Assembly: GCF_024679245.1 (NCBI RefSeq)
Contig: NC_090184.1
Location: forward strand, 1,417,547 to 1,481,546
DNA from: Pseudorasbora parva
Taxonomy: Eukaryota; Chordata; Actinopteri; Cypriniformes; Gobionidae
Reading direction: 5' to 3'
DNA length: 64,000 nucleotides
The position numbers were made by a program, and so were the translations under genes. The notes under the pieces were generated by a model. The model did no database searches, was not told the origin of the DNA, and saw only the letters and a program-made list of their open reading frames with translations. Position 1 is the first letter of the stretch. Every line of letters starts with the position of its first letter. This document shows, piece after piece, positions 1 through 12,089 of the stretch.

Positions 1-448
<448 letters not shown>

Positions 449-449
<1 letters not shown>

Positions 450-672
450 TAATAATCTTGTTTCTTGTTATAAGATTATTTACCTGTTTTAAGCAAAACT
501 CCCCCAAACTACCCCAACTCACTTCATTTTGATTTTATTTTTAAGAAAACAAGAAAAAATATCTATCTGTCGTTTTACTGATCTAGTAAATGCATCTTGA
601 TTTAAGAATATTTAGATATTTAGACTGGAAACAAGACACAATGACTGAGTAAGAAGAGCATATTTTGCAGTG
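449..672. mobile_element. right half of palindromic MITE (CACTGCAAAA family)
   Basis: Matches the right arm of the intact copies at 5134-5538 and 11250-11688. It has the 'AAATGCATCTTGATTTAAGA' core and ends at the TTTTGCAGTG terminus. The left arm is missing and replaced by the CA microsatellite. Confidence 0.75.
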
Positions 673-935
673 TGACAGAGAGAACTGGAACATCACACAC
701 TAAAGACAGATTAGTGTGATTATTTTATATATATGTTCCTCTATAGTCTGAGATTTGGTCTAATAAAGACGGGGCGTGGGAACGGAGCGGCTGCTTTATT
801 CTCATAAACAGCACACTGAGGCGATACCATCATTTATGTGATAAACTCATCTCATTTAGGCTTTTATTGACATATAAACAAAGAATGGTCATCATGGAAG
901 CGTGTGTGTGATAAATCTCACTGGTTCTCATGCAT

Positions 936-991
936 CACACACACACACACACACACGCACGGACGCACACACACACACGCACGGACGCACG

Positions 992-1031
<40 letters not shown>
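936..1031. repeat. (CA)n / (CACG)n microsatellite
   Basis: CA dinucleotides interrupted by CACG and GGACG motifs, just left of another palindromic MITE. Confidence 0.95.
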
Positions 1032-1033
<2 letters not shown>

Positions 1034-1094
1034 AGAGCTGTGTGTGATGGACTCACTCCATCACGGTTAAGATGTCAATAAAAGCCTCAGTGAT

Positions 1095-1469
1095 TTATGC
1101 CATAAACTTTTCTTACTTTGTATTTTTGTCTTGTTTCTAGTCTAAATATTTAACAATTCTTACATTAAGAAACATTTACTAGACAAGTAAAAAATATTGT
1201 CTTGTTTTGGGAAAATAACTCAAAATGAAGAGAGTTTTTGCTTAAAATAAGATAAATAATCTGCCAATGGGGTGAGAAAAATAATCTTAATTCAAACAGA
1301 AAACAAGATTATTTTTCTCACCCCATTGGCAGATTATTTATCTTATTTTAAGCAAAAACTCTCTTCATTTTGAGTTATTTTTCCCAACACAAGACAATTA
1401 CTTTTGCTTTTCTAGTAAATGTTTCTAGTTTTACGAATTTTAGAAGTAAGAAGAGCATTTTTTGCAGTG
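1095..1469. mobile_element. palindromic MITE (CACTGCAAAA family)
   Basis: A long near-perfect inverted repeat. The arms meet around 1290 and contain CTGCCAATGGGGTGAGAAAA on the left and its reverse complement on the right. The right terminus is TTTTTTGCAGTG; the left terminus is degraded. It has no coding capacity. Related copies are at 449, 5134, 11250 and 39215. It lies in the presumed mib2 intron 1 and would fold into a long hairpin if transcribed. Confidence 0.8.
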
Positions 1470-1842
1470 CTGATGAATGCACACATCAGATATGAGGTTC
1501 ATTCTGTTGATGTGAATAAAAGCCTAAATTCAATCTGTTCACCCATAAAGCCGTCGAGGCTCTTCCGCAAATTTGGACTAAACCAATCAATATGGATTAG
1601 TTTTACGAGCTCTTTATAAGCGGCAGTGGTACGAGGGATGGAAATCTCTCAGATATTTTCATTTGTGTTTTAAAGATGAACGAGAGTCTTCTCAGGATCG
1701 TGAGGGAGAGTAAATGACTGAATTGTAATGTTTTGGCTGAACCAACGCTTTAAAAACTATATTTTGTCAGTAGGGTTGTCATTGTAGTACTTCTACTTTT
1801 ACTGAAGTACTGAGGTTCAGTACTTCCTCCACCACTGACTGT

Positions 1843-3162
1843 CAGGGCCGCGTTATCCTAATGGGCAACATGGGCCCCGAACACCAGGGGCCCCCGAGAT
1901 TTTTTTAGTTTTTTTTGATCGATGTAGGTATGCGCACGTTGAGCATCGTTGTCACACACCCGAATGGAGTCACAGCGGACAGCCAGTACATCGTCACCTC
2001 AACATGTGGAATGAAAATGTAAGAAAATATGACCGTGGCAGGGGCGGATCTAGCGGGGCTCAGCTGCCACCCTAAGGAAGACCATTGCCACCCCAGCAGG
2101 CAGCTTTGTATCCCAAACTCCCAATGCAGAAAATATAAATTGTTCCTCTACCGATTTATATTAGCGGCGCTTCAAATGTGATGAGATAATAGCAATAAAA
2201 AACATCGTTCTATTATTGTGTAATAGTCCAACAAATGACTGCTATGAACTGCTTAGATCTGTAACACAAATAGTTTGATCACGAATAGATCGGCAGTTAT
2301 ATGTCCCAATGCTAACGGATTTCAGCGTTCTCACTACACATGGATGCGGTCCCGCAGTGCTTTCCAGGAGCGTCTCCAGCAGCGCGTCGATCGTTTCTAC
2401 ACCGAGTCTATTTTGTGCTGGATGCGCCGAATTAAAGTGATAGAACATTGTTCACATTAAAATAAACATGCATTGAAGTGAAAATCTACACTGTCAGAAA
2501 AAAAGGTACATGTGTGTCACTGGGGCGGTACCCTAAGGTACAAAACTGAAAAGGTACTAATATGTACCATTAAGGTACTACTTTGCACTCTTAAAGTACT
2601 AATATGTACCATTTAGGGGTGAGTAAGGTACAAAGATGTACCTTTTCACTTTTGTACCTTAGGGTGCCGCCCCAGTGACAGCACTGTACCTTCTTTTCTG
2701 AGAGTGAAGGTTATTTCACCACAGATTCATGTAATTTAAAGACTAATATGTTTCAATGACTTTTTGCCTCGGGTAAAGCCAGAAAACAGACATATTCAGG
2801 TAAATGGGGAGAATAGGGAGTAAATAGGAAATAATGGAGCTCTCTCGTCCTTTCTTGAAGGTGGAGAAATAAAGTTCTTTATGAACTTTATTTATTTATA
2901 GCAGGATTTCAAGAAATTAAAGACTAGATTTTTTGTCTATTGTAAGTGTTAATGTAAAACGGTTTTGATTTTAACATAGGCCTAGATTAAATATTTTGCC
3001 ACTTGCATGAGCAACGTAATATAAAGTAAATATAAAGGGATTAATTAAATAAAGCGTTGTTTAAACTTGATATTTAAAGGGTGTATTGTAATGCTAACAA
3101 TAATCTGTAATCGGGGGGCAAAAGCTTAGCCCAGGGCCCCGCAAAGGCTTACCACGGCCCTG
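1843..3162. mobile_element. non-autonomous DNA transposon with CAGGGCCG termini
   Basis: The left end CAGGGCCG and right end CGGCCCTG are inverted copies, and both are followed inward by GGGCCCC-containing subterminal sequence. I see no convincing target-site duplication, so the copy is old or its ends are slightly misplaced. No transposase reading frame is visible. A separate short MITE (2489-2706) is inserted in it. The superfamily is not determined. Confidence 0.55.
2489..2706. mobile_element. short palindromic MITE (CACTGTCAGAAAAAAAGGTAC)
   Basis: Terminal inverted repeats CACTGTCAG and CTGAGAGTG flank a palindrome rich in GGTAC and GTACC, including two blocks of GGGGCGGTACCCTAAGGTAC type in opposite orientation. 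It is 218 bp long, non-coding and nested in the 1843-3162 element. Confidence 0.75.
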
Positions 3163-3317
3163 CTGACCGGTCCCATGGTAACGCAACGTCCGGTTTCACA
3201 CGATGAATTTTGAGTTTGTGAGCTTTCCACTGACACCTAATTTAAGATGATTACTAAAATATAGGATACGAAAAAAGCCCATTAAATAAGAGAGTGGCAA
3301 GCGTCCCACCTGTTAAA

Positions 3318-3345
3318 TTAAAGGGATAGTTCACCCAAAAATTAG
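3318..3345. mobile_element. left-end fragment of Angel-like TTAA MITE
   Basis: TTAA followed by AGGGATAGTTCACCCAAAAA, the same type of end as the complete element at 62038-62646. No matching right end is found nearby, so this is a truncated copy. The Angel assignment is from recalled fish MITE ends and is tentative. Confidence 0.45.
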
Positions 3346-3713
3346 CCTGTGATGTTTATCATTATTATTATCATATCGATTTTTAACTCAACCGTTGCTG
3401 TGTGTAGGCCAGTGCCAGAAGTGAATCTCGTAAACTACGCCAGAGCGTGTGTATAACGACTTTACCAGAAGTGAAGCGCGTCCAGGCTGTTGGATATAGC
3501 GTTGTATTTGAGGTAAAAAAAAAATATATATAAATTTGGCTCGATTTCTCACACAAACTGATGGTTTTGTGTCTTAAGACATCAGTGTGTCGTCAGGAGC
3601 AGCAGGGTGTGTGTGTGTGAGGGATATATTTGATAATGTCAGATCACACATCGTTAAAACGACAATTACGATATTATCGCAGACGATATACATCGCACAC
3701 CCCTAATTCAAGC

Positions 3714-4592
3714 TAGGGATGGGCATTTTCACAGAATATTGTATTCGAATATTTGGGCTCATAGAAATCAATATTCATTTACGTAAATTAGGTATTTTGA
3801 GAAAATGAGGGAGACGTTTTTTCTTTGCTTTTTTTTTTTTACCATTTCTGAACAAGCTTATGATTAGGCAATGTACACAACACGCTTGCGTTATATCTTA
3901 AGCTTTTAAAACATTAAACAGTATGTGTAAAAAAAAATGCCTAAAGAACAAAATTATAAATTAAGCAGCACGAGCAGAAAAAACACTAATAAATCAGAGC
4001 ATGCCATGTTATTGTGCAGAACGTACACACACACACACACACACAGACGGTCGGTATACTATATGGTTGTGGTGTTTGTATTGTTTCTCATTTTCATGCT
4101 GAGAGAAGCGATAGTATTACTGGATGATGATATTATTATCGGGTGAGAAACGTGCCGCTGACAGACGTCGCGGAGACAAAGATAACGGTTAGGTGAAGTT
4201 TGAGGGAAGCACTTTGTGTTTTCAGTTCATTCGTGAACGCAGTGATGGACTCTTTCCTCGTTCGGCTGCTGTTTGGATCTCCTGTGAGTCTCGTTGTTCT
4301 GGTGATATTATGATAACTCAGTTTCAGTAATTGATTTGATCAAAAGTAACTCCATTTTGTAAGATCATTTTAAATTGTCATCTGAGTAATTCAAACATCG
4401 CGAGCGCAGACGACATTCATTATGTGATCAAATACACTCAACGTATTAACCCGCTCCACAGCGCCACCCAGTGGATTGAGTTATAACTGCGAGATTTAGA
4501 GGGATTTCTCATGGATTCACTGCATTTACAGCCAGCGAAGCTTTCGAATATGAATTACAGATAGGATATTTGACTATTCGTGCACACCCCTA
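3714..4592. mobile_element. non-autonomous hAT element in mib2 intron 1
   Basis: The termini TAGGGATGGGCA and TGCACACCCCTA are inverted. The element is flanked by a perfect 8-bp duplication, ATTCAAGC (3706-3713 and 4593-4600), the hallmark of hAT transposition. Length is 879 bp, with no transposase frame. A larger relative (49914-51395) has the same termini and much shared interior. The right end lies about 60 bp inside the intron from the mib2 splice donor. Confidence 0.9.
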
Positions 4593-4653
4593 ATTCAAGC
4601 CACTGCAAAAGCAGTCGTAGGTTTCTTGCTAACCTGAAGGAGATTGGTCTCAC

Positions 4654-4876
4654 CTATCTGCGCGTTGTCGTACAGAAGCAGGTCGTATGCGCCCTGGTAG
4701 CCGGTGCGGTAGTTGGTTCGAGTGCCGCTGTCCCACTGCACCACCACAGTTTTATCCGGCGTGGTGGTGCTGCCCTGCCGGCCGATCTCCACCACCGTGC
4801 CCACATGGCCTTCGCCTTCATCCTGGCTGCTCCACTTCCAGTCCAGGCCGCGCACCACACGCATGCCCACCTCCAT
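4654..4876 (-). CDS. mib2: mib2 first coding exon (E3 ubiquitin ligase Mind bomb 2, partial)
   Basis: This exon encodes the first 74 residues of Mind bomb 2, a RING E3 ubiquitin ligase that in vertebrates ubiquitinates Notch ligands such as Delta and also acts in muscle. The visible peptide starts [15 protein letters not shown] and continues through [15 protein letters not shown] and [13 protein letters not shown], which is the N-terminal MIB/HERC2 domain almost in full. The ATG at 4876-4874 is chosen because the domain begins directly at MEVGMRVV, as I recall for vertebrate family members. The frame stays open upstream to 5047 but that part is GC-rich and unconserved. The exon ends at AG/GTGAGA (donor at 4653), after the first base of the Gly codon. 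ZZ finger, ankyrin and RING exons are absent and must lie left of the window. Assignment to mib2 rather than mib1 rests on recalled similarity. Confidence 0.9.
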
Positions 4877-5047
4877 GCTGCCTCTGGGGCCGCACTCGCT
4901 CTGCTTACGGTGAGCTCTGGAGCCCGGGGCCGCGGGGATCAGGGCCGCACTCGCAGCTGGAGCTCGAGGCACCGGGAGCGGGAGCGAGCCGAGTAGAGGA
5001 GCCTCTGGAGACAGGTCAGGGCTGACTGAAAACACACACACACACAC
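4877..5047 (-). promoter_or_regulatory. GC-rich 5' leader / CpG-type flank of mib2
   Basis: The sequence upstream of the mib2 ATG is strongly GC-rich and CpG-containing up to about 5000, unlike the AT-rich surroundings. This fits a 5' UTR or CpG-type promoter. On the minus strand a pyrimidine tract ending CTCCAG at 5005 could be a splice acceptor, which would make this exon 2 with a non-coding exon 1 upstream. No TATA box is obvious. A short CA repeat closes the region at 5033-5051. Confidence 0.5.
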
Positions 5048-5133
5048 ACATTAGACAAGCATTCACCACACTGAAAAACATGCTGAAATGCTGATGTGCG
5101 TCACTTTTATACAACAGTCACATAGTAGCGACA

Positions 5134-5538
5134 CACTGCATAAAATGCTCTTCTTATTTAGTATTTTTTTCCAGTCCAAAGATCTAACAATTCTTAAATC
5201 AAGATGCATTTACAAGATCAGTAAAACAACATAAGATATTTTTTCTTGTTTTGTTGAAAATAAAATCTAAAGAGTTTTTGCTTCAAACAGGCAAAATGAT
5301 CTGCCAATGGGGTGAGAAAAATAATCTTATTTCTGATTGGGACGGAAACAAGAAACAAGATTTCAATCAGAAATCAGATTATTTCTCTCACCCCATTGGC
5401 AGATCATTTTGCCTGTTTTAAGCAAAAACTCACTTCATTTTTTACTAGTATAGTAAATGCATCTTGATTTAAGAATGTTTAGATGTTTTTGGACTAGAAA
5501 CAAGACAAAAATACTGAGTAAGAGCATTTTTTGCAGTG
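5134..5538. mobile_element. palindromic MITE (CACTGCAAAA family), near-complete
   Basis: Termini CACTGCATAAAATGCTC and GCATTTTTTGCAGTG are inverted. The two arms are near-perfect inverted copies meeting at about 5343, with CTGCCAATGGGGTGAGAAAA and its complement in the middle. It is about 405 bp and non-coding. It lies just upstream of the mib2 leader. Confidence 0.85.
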
Positions 5539-5551
5539 TGACACACAGCAC

Positions 5552-7870
5552 TGAGTTCCCTCCGGTATCAAGTCCAGCTCAACAATTGAGGAAGTTCTAG
5601 AGCTAGCCCATAAGATGAAGTGACTACGTCTACATGTGCACCAATAATGGGATTACTTACAACAAAAATTGTCTGTCTTTGAGTCGGGGAAGGTTCTTGA
5701 ATTTGGTTGACCTGACACGAATGACCCATAAGTAAGTTCATCAAGACATTAATCGCATATATTCCCACATGCCTCGCAGTTCACAGAGAATATCTTTCTT
5801 ATCCTCCTGACCAAAATGGTCTTTGTTTCTAACATCAAAACCCAATGAAAACCCAGCAAACCCAAAGGCAACCTTGTGAATGCTGTCAAAATAAGTTCCT
5901 TCCGGTTTCATGAGCTTATCAAGTCCAGCTCAGTGTATTTGTGTAGCACGTTTAGCTCTACAATAGAGGAAGTTCTAGGGCTAGCACATATGATGAAGTG
6001 ACTTGTGCATCACATGTGCACCAATAATAGGATTATTCATCGGGGAAGTGTCTTGAATTTGGTTGATCTGACACGGAATGACCCAAATCATCAAAACATT
6101 GTCACATTTCAAAGTTAACCCAATGAAACCCAAAAGCAGCCTTGTGAATGCACTCAAAGCATTTTGCCAATTTACTCACAGAGCCACATTGAGATCTCCA
6201 TATTTTTGGAAATGAACCACATTGGGCTTTAAAAATAAAGATATCTAAAGGAAAGTTAGTTAAGAACCAGAATCTAAGAGGATATTAAGATATACTTAAT
6301 ACTTCTGGAGTTACAGACATTCAAACATGGGGCAAAAAACACTTTTTCCGCATGTTTGAGCGCTCACCGTTGGCATATAATGACACACAGATTGATAAAG
6401 TCAACAGATTTCATTAATAGATCTGCTAATCTCTGTGTGAGAATAAAATAATGAAGCTGCCATCATTATAAAGTCATTTTCACACTCCTGCAGTTTGGCT
6501 CCAGATCTCAGGTGAACATTGTCTGTCATCACTATTCATGTTTGTCTTTGAGTCGGGGAAGGTTCTTGAATTTGGCTGACCTGACACGAATGACCCATAA
6601 GTAAGTTCATCAAGACATTAATCGCATGTAACAGTGGTGGTGGCTGCCCTTAAATTAAATTAATTATTTTCCCAAAATAAAGTCAACCTTCGGGCGCCAG
6701 ACAGTTCTTTAACTGACAAAATCAAATAATCCCGGATAGCAAATAAAACCCACTGATTACACAAATAAAGCAAAAAGACAGATTACAAAACAAGCTTCTA
6801 TTTCAATGGAATTTATTTCTATGTCCATAAACATATTCAAAATGGGGACGTATTGAAAACAAACAAAACAATAAACAGTAGATATTCACGTAACAGTTCA
6901 ATAGATCACAGTTCACAGAATTAACACGATAGACGAAATCCCCGCTGCTGAGTCACACTCAACTGGGCGTCCAACACTTGCAGATTCGTGTGTCCAAATA
7001 AACGCCAAACAATTTTGGCGTTCGGAATCGTAACGGGAGAGTAGAGTTGAACTTCGCCAGACTCCAGGAAGGAAGTTTAACGGACTTTGGACTCTAGTGA
7101 ACAGCTTGCCATACAGCAGACAGTCTTTGAAGTGCGTCGCTAGGGAATCGCCGGACTCCACGTCGCATCAGACAGCTCGCATGGGTTACGTCAGCCTCGG
7201 TTCAAACACAAGCCGTCTTCCCTTCCAAACGGTAACGATAATCACTCTCTTTCTCATGAATCAACTAGCATGCCTTTGTGACGTGTCCTTCTACCTGCTT
7301 AAATAGCCATTTCCTCCATTTCCCTTTCCGTCGTTAATTAAACACTCCACCCTTTCCGTTAAAAGTGAAAGTAAAAGTAAAACATGGCCATCTCGTTTAC
7401 TGTACTGTCACACGCATATATTCCCACATGCCTCGCAGTTCACAGAGAATATCTTTCTTATCCTCCTGACCAAAATTGTCTTTATTTCTAACATATTTTA
7501 AAGTAAACCCAATGAAACCCAACTTTGTGAATGCAGTCAAAATGATTACAATTTACTCACGGAGCCACATTGAGATCTCCATATCTTTGGAAATGAACCA
7601 TATTGGGCTTTAAAAATGAATCTATCAAAATAATAGTTAGTTAAAAACCAGAATCTAAAAGGATATTCGGATATCTTAAATACTCCAGGAGTTACAGGCA
7701 TGCAAACTTGAGACAAAAAACACTTTTGTCCCATATATTCCCACATGCCTCCCAGTTTACAGAGAACATCTTTCTTATATTGGCAAAATCTTATTTGTTT
7801 CTAACATATTTTAAAGTAAACCCAATGAAACCCGAAAGCAACCTTGTGAATGCAGTGAAAATGATCATGT
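5552..7870. repeat. cluster of degenerate direct repeats
   Basis: Blocks recur several times in the same orientation with many substitutions. 'CAAGTCCAGCTCA' with 'GAGGAAGTTCTAG' occurs near 5570 and 5920. 'GAGCCACATTGAGATCTCCA' occurs near 6180 and 7561. 'CTTGTGAATGC' blocks occur near 5872, 6140 and 7842. 'TTCCCACATGCCTC' occurs near 5761, 7421 and 7738. This looks like a decayed tandem array or internal duplications of an unidentified repeat. A solo LTR is inserted at 6627. No coding sequence is recognised. Confidence 0.6.
6627..7412. mobile_element. solo LTR of an LTR retrotransposon
   Basis: The 786-bp insert begins TGTAACAGT and ends ACTGTCACA, the TG...CA ends typical of LTRs. It is flanked by a 4-bp duplication CGCA (6623-6626 and 7413-7416). 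The unfilled sequence ATCGCATATATTCCC is present in the paralogous repeat at about 5750, which confirms the boundaries. No gag or pol frame is present, so this is a solo LTR. The retrotransposon family is not identified. Confidence 0.7.
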
Positions 7871-8113
7871 AGCGGTCCGTGATCACAGTGGAAGCGGAGC
7901 ATGGACAAGCTGTTGAAGTCAAACATGCACCTTTAATTAAATAAGCTAACATATGCCAGCTGACAGCACCAAATGCAAACCCAGAACTACAACAGACAAG
8001 CAGAAGAGCAGCAGATGTTCTGCCCACTTACAGCCCATGTGGAGTTCGCCCTCGGCACTCAACCTGTTGGACAAACCAAAAGAATCGCTTCTGAACAGAC
8101 GGACGAGATCTAT

Positions 8114-8191
<78 letters not shown>
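8114..8191. repeat. (GT)n microsatellite
   Basis: About 78 bp of GT dinucleotides with one CGTGTCT interruption. The flanks (7870-8110 and 8192-8340) show no recognisable gene. Confidence 0.95.
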
Positions 8192-8192
<1 letters not shown>

Positions 8193-8990
8193 AGCAGCGT
8201 TCTCACTGAACCCCAATAAATGCATGCATCTAAACGGAAAGCAAAACTGTACAAATAAAACCACAACGATCAAACAAGGGCAATGTGTCATCATCATGTG
8301 TCGAGCACTTTTCTTTTACTATTCTCCAGATATCTGTATAATATGGATTAGGGCTGTGCCATATTGAAGAAAAATGCAATATTCAATATGCGATACGATA
8401 TTGCAAATAGTGTGTAAAATCTATTTAAACTATATTTTAAAAAAACATTTAAAAACTGAGAATGATACCATTTATGCGTTTCATATTCTTTCTGGGAAAT
8501 GAAAGCATCGCTACAACTTCTGAAAGTGACCAGCAGCGATTTAGCAAAAATTATGACACGGCTCTGTGAAATACTTGATTCTGATTGGTCAATCGCTCAT
8601 TCCAGCAGTACGTTATTTCCAGATAACACACACCGCTCATCCGGGTACTGTGAGTTATCTTGACCGGTACTACTTCTGTGCTTAACGCTGGCGCCATCTT
8701 GTGGCTTAAACAGCCGTGGGTTACAATGGAAGACTTCAAGGCAGGTCTCCTTTATAAAGTTTTAAATATGGATATTTTTCTCACACAAACGCATCGATTC
8801 GAATCAGAAGGCTCTATTAACCCATCGGAGTCGTGTGGAGCACGTTATTTGACGGACAGCTGCATTTAATGGACTTCAGAAACAGCTCCAACTACTGCTG
8901 GGATTAACGTTAGCCTGGACTTTTTAAATATAACTCTGATTGTATTTGTCTGACAGAAGAATGTCATAAACACCTATAATGACCCGAGGG

Positions 8991-10101
8991 TAGGGATGGC
9001 TCGATACCACAATTCTGGCTTCGGTACGGTACCACAACCTAATACCGAAGTACCGATATTAAATCGATACCACAAGGTCTGATATTACCGCGGGTATATT
9101 GCACGCGAATGAGAACAATTATGCAAGTTTTGAGTTTATAAAGTGGGAAATCACCACAAATGTTCATTAGTAAATTAATCAGCAAAGCTTATCACATCAA
9201 ATCAGTCATTTGAAAACTTTCTTGTGAGAAATAATTTCAGCAAAAATCTCTCAAAATTAGCAAATTGCTTCTGGGTTCAAAAGACATCGCACTACACTAA
9301 AGCAATCTGCATAATCCGATTCAACATTTCACGCTCGTCTCGGGATGGAGAACGGAAATCATTTGAACACGAAAGATTTTATAGCATTTCGTAATAAGTT
9401 ACAGGAGATATGAGCTGATACGACACACACACACACACACACACACACACGCCTGTCACTTAGTCACGCTCGCACATTACACATTAAGTTTCCTTAAACA
9501 GTCAAATACACAGAATTATGTACAAATGTCCGTCTTTAGTGAGTATTCACATACACACAGGCGGTTTAGTCTAACGCGAATGTAAATAGTGCAATAGTAC
9601 GCGGGCAAATATTATGAGATCTAAATGTCATTGGTTGAAACGAACGCTGGAGATTGTGATATTGGATCTTATGTTACTCTATGTGTGTGCGTTGATCAGT
9701 GTTAAAAGAAAATAAATGTCTAAATGAGATGGTTTGAATGATCCGCTGACCTGTCGATCTCTTCAGAAGTCTTAAAGTCAGGATAGTGACAGATGCTTGG
9801 CTAGGTTTGATGGTTCTTCATCAGTTTTATAAGCAAAGTCATTACAAATGTCACTTCTACTCCTCTCTTTATTAATTCGTTTTGGGCATCTTGAGTGAGA
9901 TTCAACTGCTTTATCCATTTTGTTCGTCTGTTGTCGTCACATTTGCCGGTTGTTTCGGGTCAGTTTGGGTGGCGCGCTGCCATCTAGCGGTGAACTTCGG
10001 AAAAGCAGCATATACCGAAATGTGCCAAATCATGATATCGTACCGTTTTAAATAAAATATATACCGGTATTTTTCCAGTACCGGTATACCGCGCATCCCT
10101 A
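8991..10101. mobile_element. nested hAT element (TAGGGATGGCTCGATACC)
   Basis: Termini TAGGGATGGCTCGATACC and CCGCGCATCCCTA are flanked by a perfect 8-bp duplication CCCGAGGG (8983-8990 and 10102-10109). Subterminal CGGTACGGTACC and TACCGGTATACC motifs are palindromic. It is 1111 bp with no transposase frame. It inserted after the outer element at 8349-10814. Confidence 0.9.
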
Positions 10102-10320
10102 CCCGAGGGTGAGTAAATCATAGGCTTGGTTTCATTTTTGGCTGAACTAACCCTTTCAGCATTCATTCTCAACATTTAGCAGCAATAGATAAAGGCTTAA
10201 AGCAGTCTGGAACTGTTTTTCTTCGCGGAAGCTTTGCGTAAGAGATAATAAAATATTTAATCTCAAGACAATATTTAGTGTGTAATTTATTTGAGACTAG
10301 TAGCCGTGTAATAAGCGGGA

Positions 10321-10447
10321 TAATGTACACCCAGCCGGTTGTTATCGCAGAATAAACCCCTTCAGAGTGACGCTCCGCTTCGCCTCGGGGTCCTGATCAC
10401 TCTGAAGGGGTTTATTCTGAGATAACAACCGGCTGGGTGGACATTAG
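10321..10447. repeat. long hairpin (inverted repeat)
   Basis: Arms of about 45 bp, containing CCAGCCGGTTGTTATC and AGAATAAACCCCTTCAGAGTG on the left and their complements on the right, are separated by a short GC-rich loop. Only a few mismatches are present. It sits inside the 8349-10814 hAT element. Confidence 0.8.
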
Positions 10448-10822
10448 CCCTTACTGAATGTCACAAATCTGGCAATATTGATTGTTAATTATTAATTGAC
10501 TGAACTGAAGGGATCACCTGCTTTCAGAGAGGCGACTTGTGTACGTTTCGGTGAGTGTGTGTGTGTGTGTGAGTGTGTGTCAGACAGAGCGAGACGGCAA
10601 GTTGTTGTTTTCCGCCAGTTATTGCGTTTAATAACTCTTTAGTCGTGTGTCCAGTCTATTCTCTGCTATATGCATCACAGCTTCGACCTAAAACTTTTTC
10701 ACAGTGTTGACGTAGCCTATTAAAATCATTCAGATATTGCGTGCCGTTGCGTATGCATATTGCGATATGTACATTTGCGATATTTCGGTAATTTCGATAT
10801 ATTGCGCAGCCCTAATATGGAT

Positions 10823-11249
10823 ATGTGCAATTATGAAATGATGATGCAGAAATCCTAAATTTTTCAATTACGGGAACATTTCGTCTGCACAACATTGGCT
10901 CTTATAACAGTTGCAACCTTTGTTTAAGTTTTAAATCCTTATCGGTCGTTCCCCCTCTGACCCAGCCAAATACAGATATGGTTAGAAAACAGGAACTGCT
11001 CCTTTCCCATCAGACAGCTTCCTCCATCCATGAGCCGCCGTGAGCCGGATAAAGGTCAGTGTGGATGGACCCAGATCCACATTACAACACATCTGCAGTG
11101 TCGACGCAGTCCAAGACCGGCTTTAGTTAAGACCGGCCCGTTCACCTCAGGCCAAGACCAAATGTCCAACACAAGTCGTAACTGAGCAACTTGCTCATTT
11201 TCCTCATATCAAAACAATTTATAGTCCCTGGTGTGATTTATATCCTCCT
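10823..11249. other. no recognised feature
   Basis: Unique-looking sequence between the hAT element and the next MITE. No exon with plausible splice sites, RNA gene or repeat was recognised. Confidence 0.4.
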
Positions 11250-11688
11250 CACGCTGCAAACAAATGCTCTTACTCAGTCATTTCGTCTCGTTTCCAGTCT
11301 AAATATCTAACAGTTCTTAAATCAAGATGCATTTACTATACAAGTAAAATGACATAAGATATCGTTTCTTGTTTTGTTAAAAACATAATCAAAATTACTT
11401 TTTGCTTAACACAGGCCAAATGATCTGCCAATGGGGTGAGAAAAATAATCTTATTTCTGATTGGGACGGAAACAAGAAACAAGATTTCAATCAGAAATCA
11501 GATTATTTTTCTCACCCCATTGGCAGATCATTTGGCCTGTTTAAGCAAAAACTCTCTTCATTTAGATATTATTTTCAACAAAACAAGAAAATATCTTACA
11601 TCTAGTAAATGCATCTTCATTTAAGAATATTTAGATATTTGGACTGGAAACAAGACAAACTAAATAAGAAGGCCATTGTTCTGCAGGG
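11250..11688. mobile_element. palindromic MITE (CACTGCAAAA family)
   Basis: Closely matches the copy at 5134-5538, including the central TCTGATTGGGACGGAAAC loop and both CTGCCAATGGGGTGAG arms. Termini CACGCTGCAAACAAATGCTC and CATTGTTCTGCAGGG are more degraded than the interior. Confidence 0.8.
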
Positions 11689-12089
11689 TCCCTCAGGGCG
11701 GTGTCATTGGACCTGTCAGCTCGTGTCTAATGTAAAACCCGACTGTACGCAGACGATCCCACGATGAACAGAGGACCGGGGGAAAGGAAGCAGTCCGACA
11801 ACATTATTGAGAACATGGATTTACACTCTAATCAAAAAATGATGTAACAAACATGATGAATGTAACAGTATAAAAGAAAGAAAGATGAGTTATGGCTTTT
11901 GTAGCCTGGACGCCGCCCTGTTTCATCTGCAATGACACAAATCACTCATCTATCGAATGTTAAATGTCCATAAAAAAAAATTGTATTTTTTTACAAGTAA
12001 AAAGATGGTAGAAGTTCAACATATGGCAATAAACTATACCGTGGGATTCATTTAGACTTGCACTTGACATTTGAAAACCATGTTAAAAA

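Larger units (their letters stand above)
8349..10814. mobile_element. hAT element (TAGGGCTGTGCCATATTG), carries nested hAT
   Basis: Termini TAGGGCTGTGCCATATTG and ATATTGCGCAGCCCTA are inverted, and the flanks carry a perfect 8-bp duplication ATATGGAT (8341-8348 and 10815-10822). Length is 2466 bp including a nested 1111-bp hAT at 8991-10101. No intact transposase frame is seen. The interior also contains a 40-bp-class hairpin at 10321-10447. Confidence 0.9.

Noticed and set aside
4580..5025. Plus-strand frames across the mib2 exon
   Set aside because: Antisense shadows of the GC-rich mib2 exon with no family similarity.
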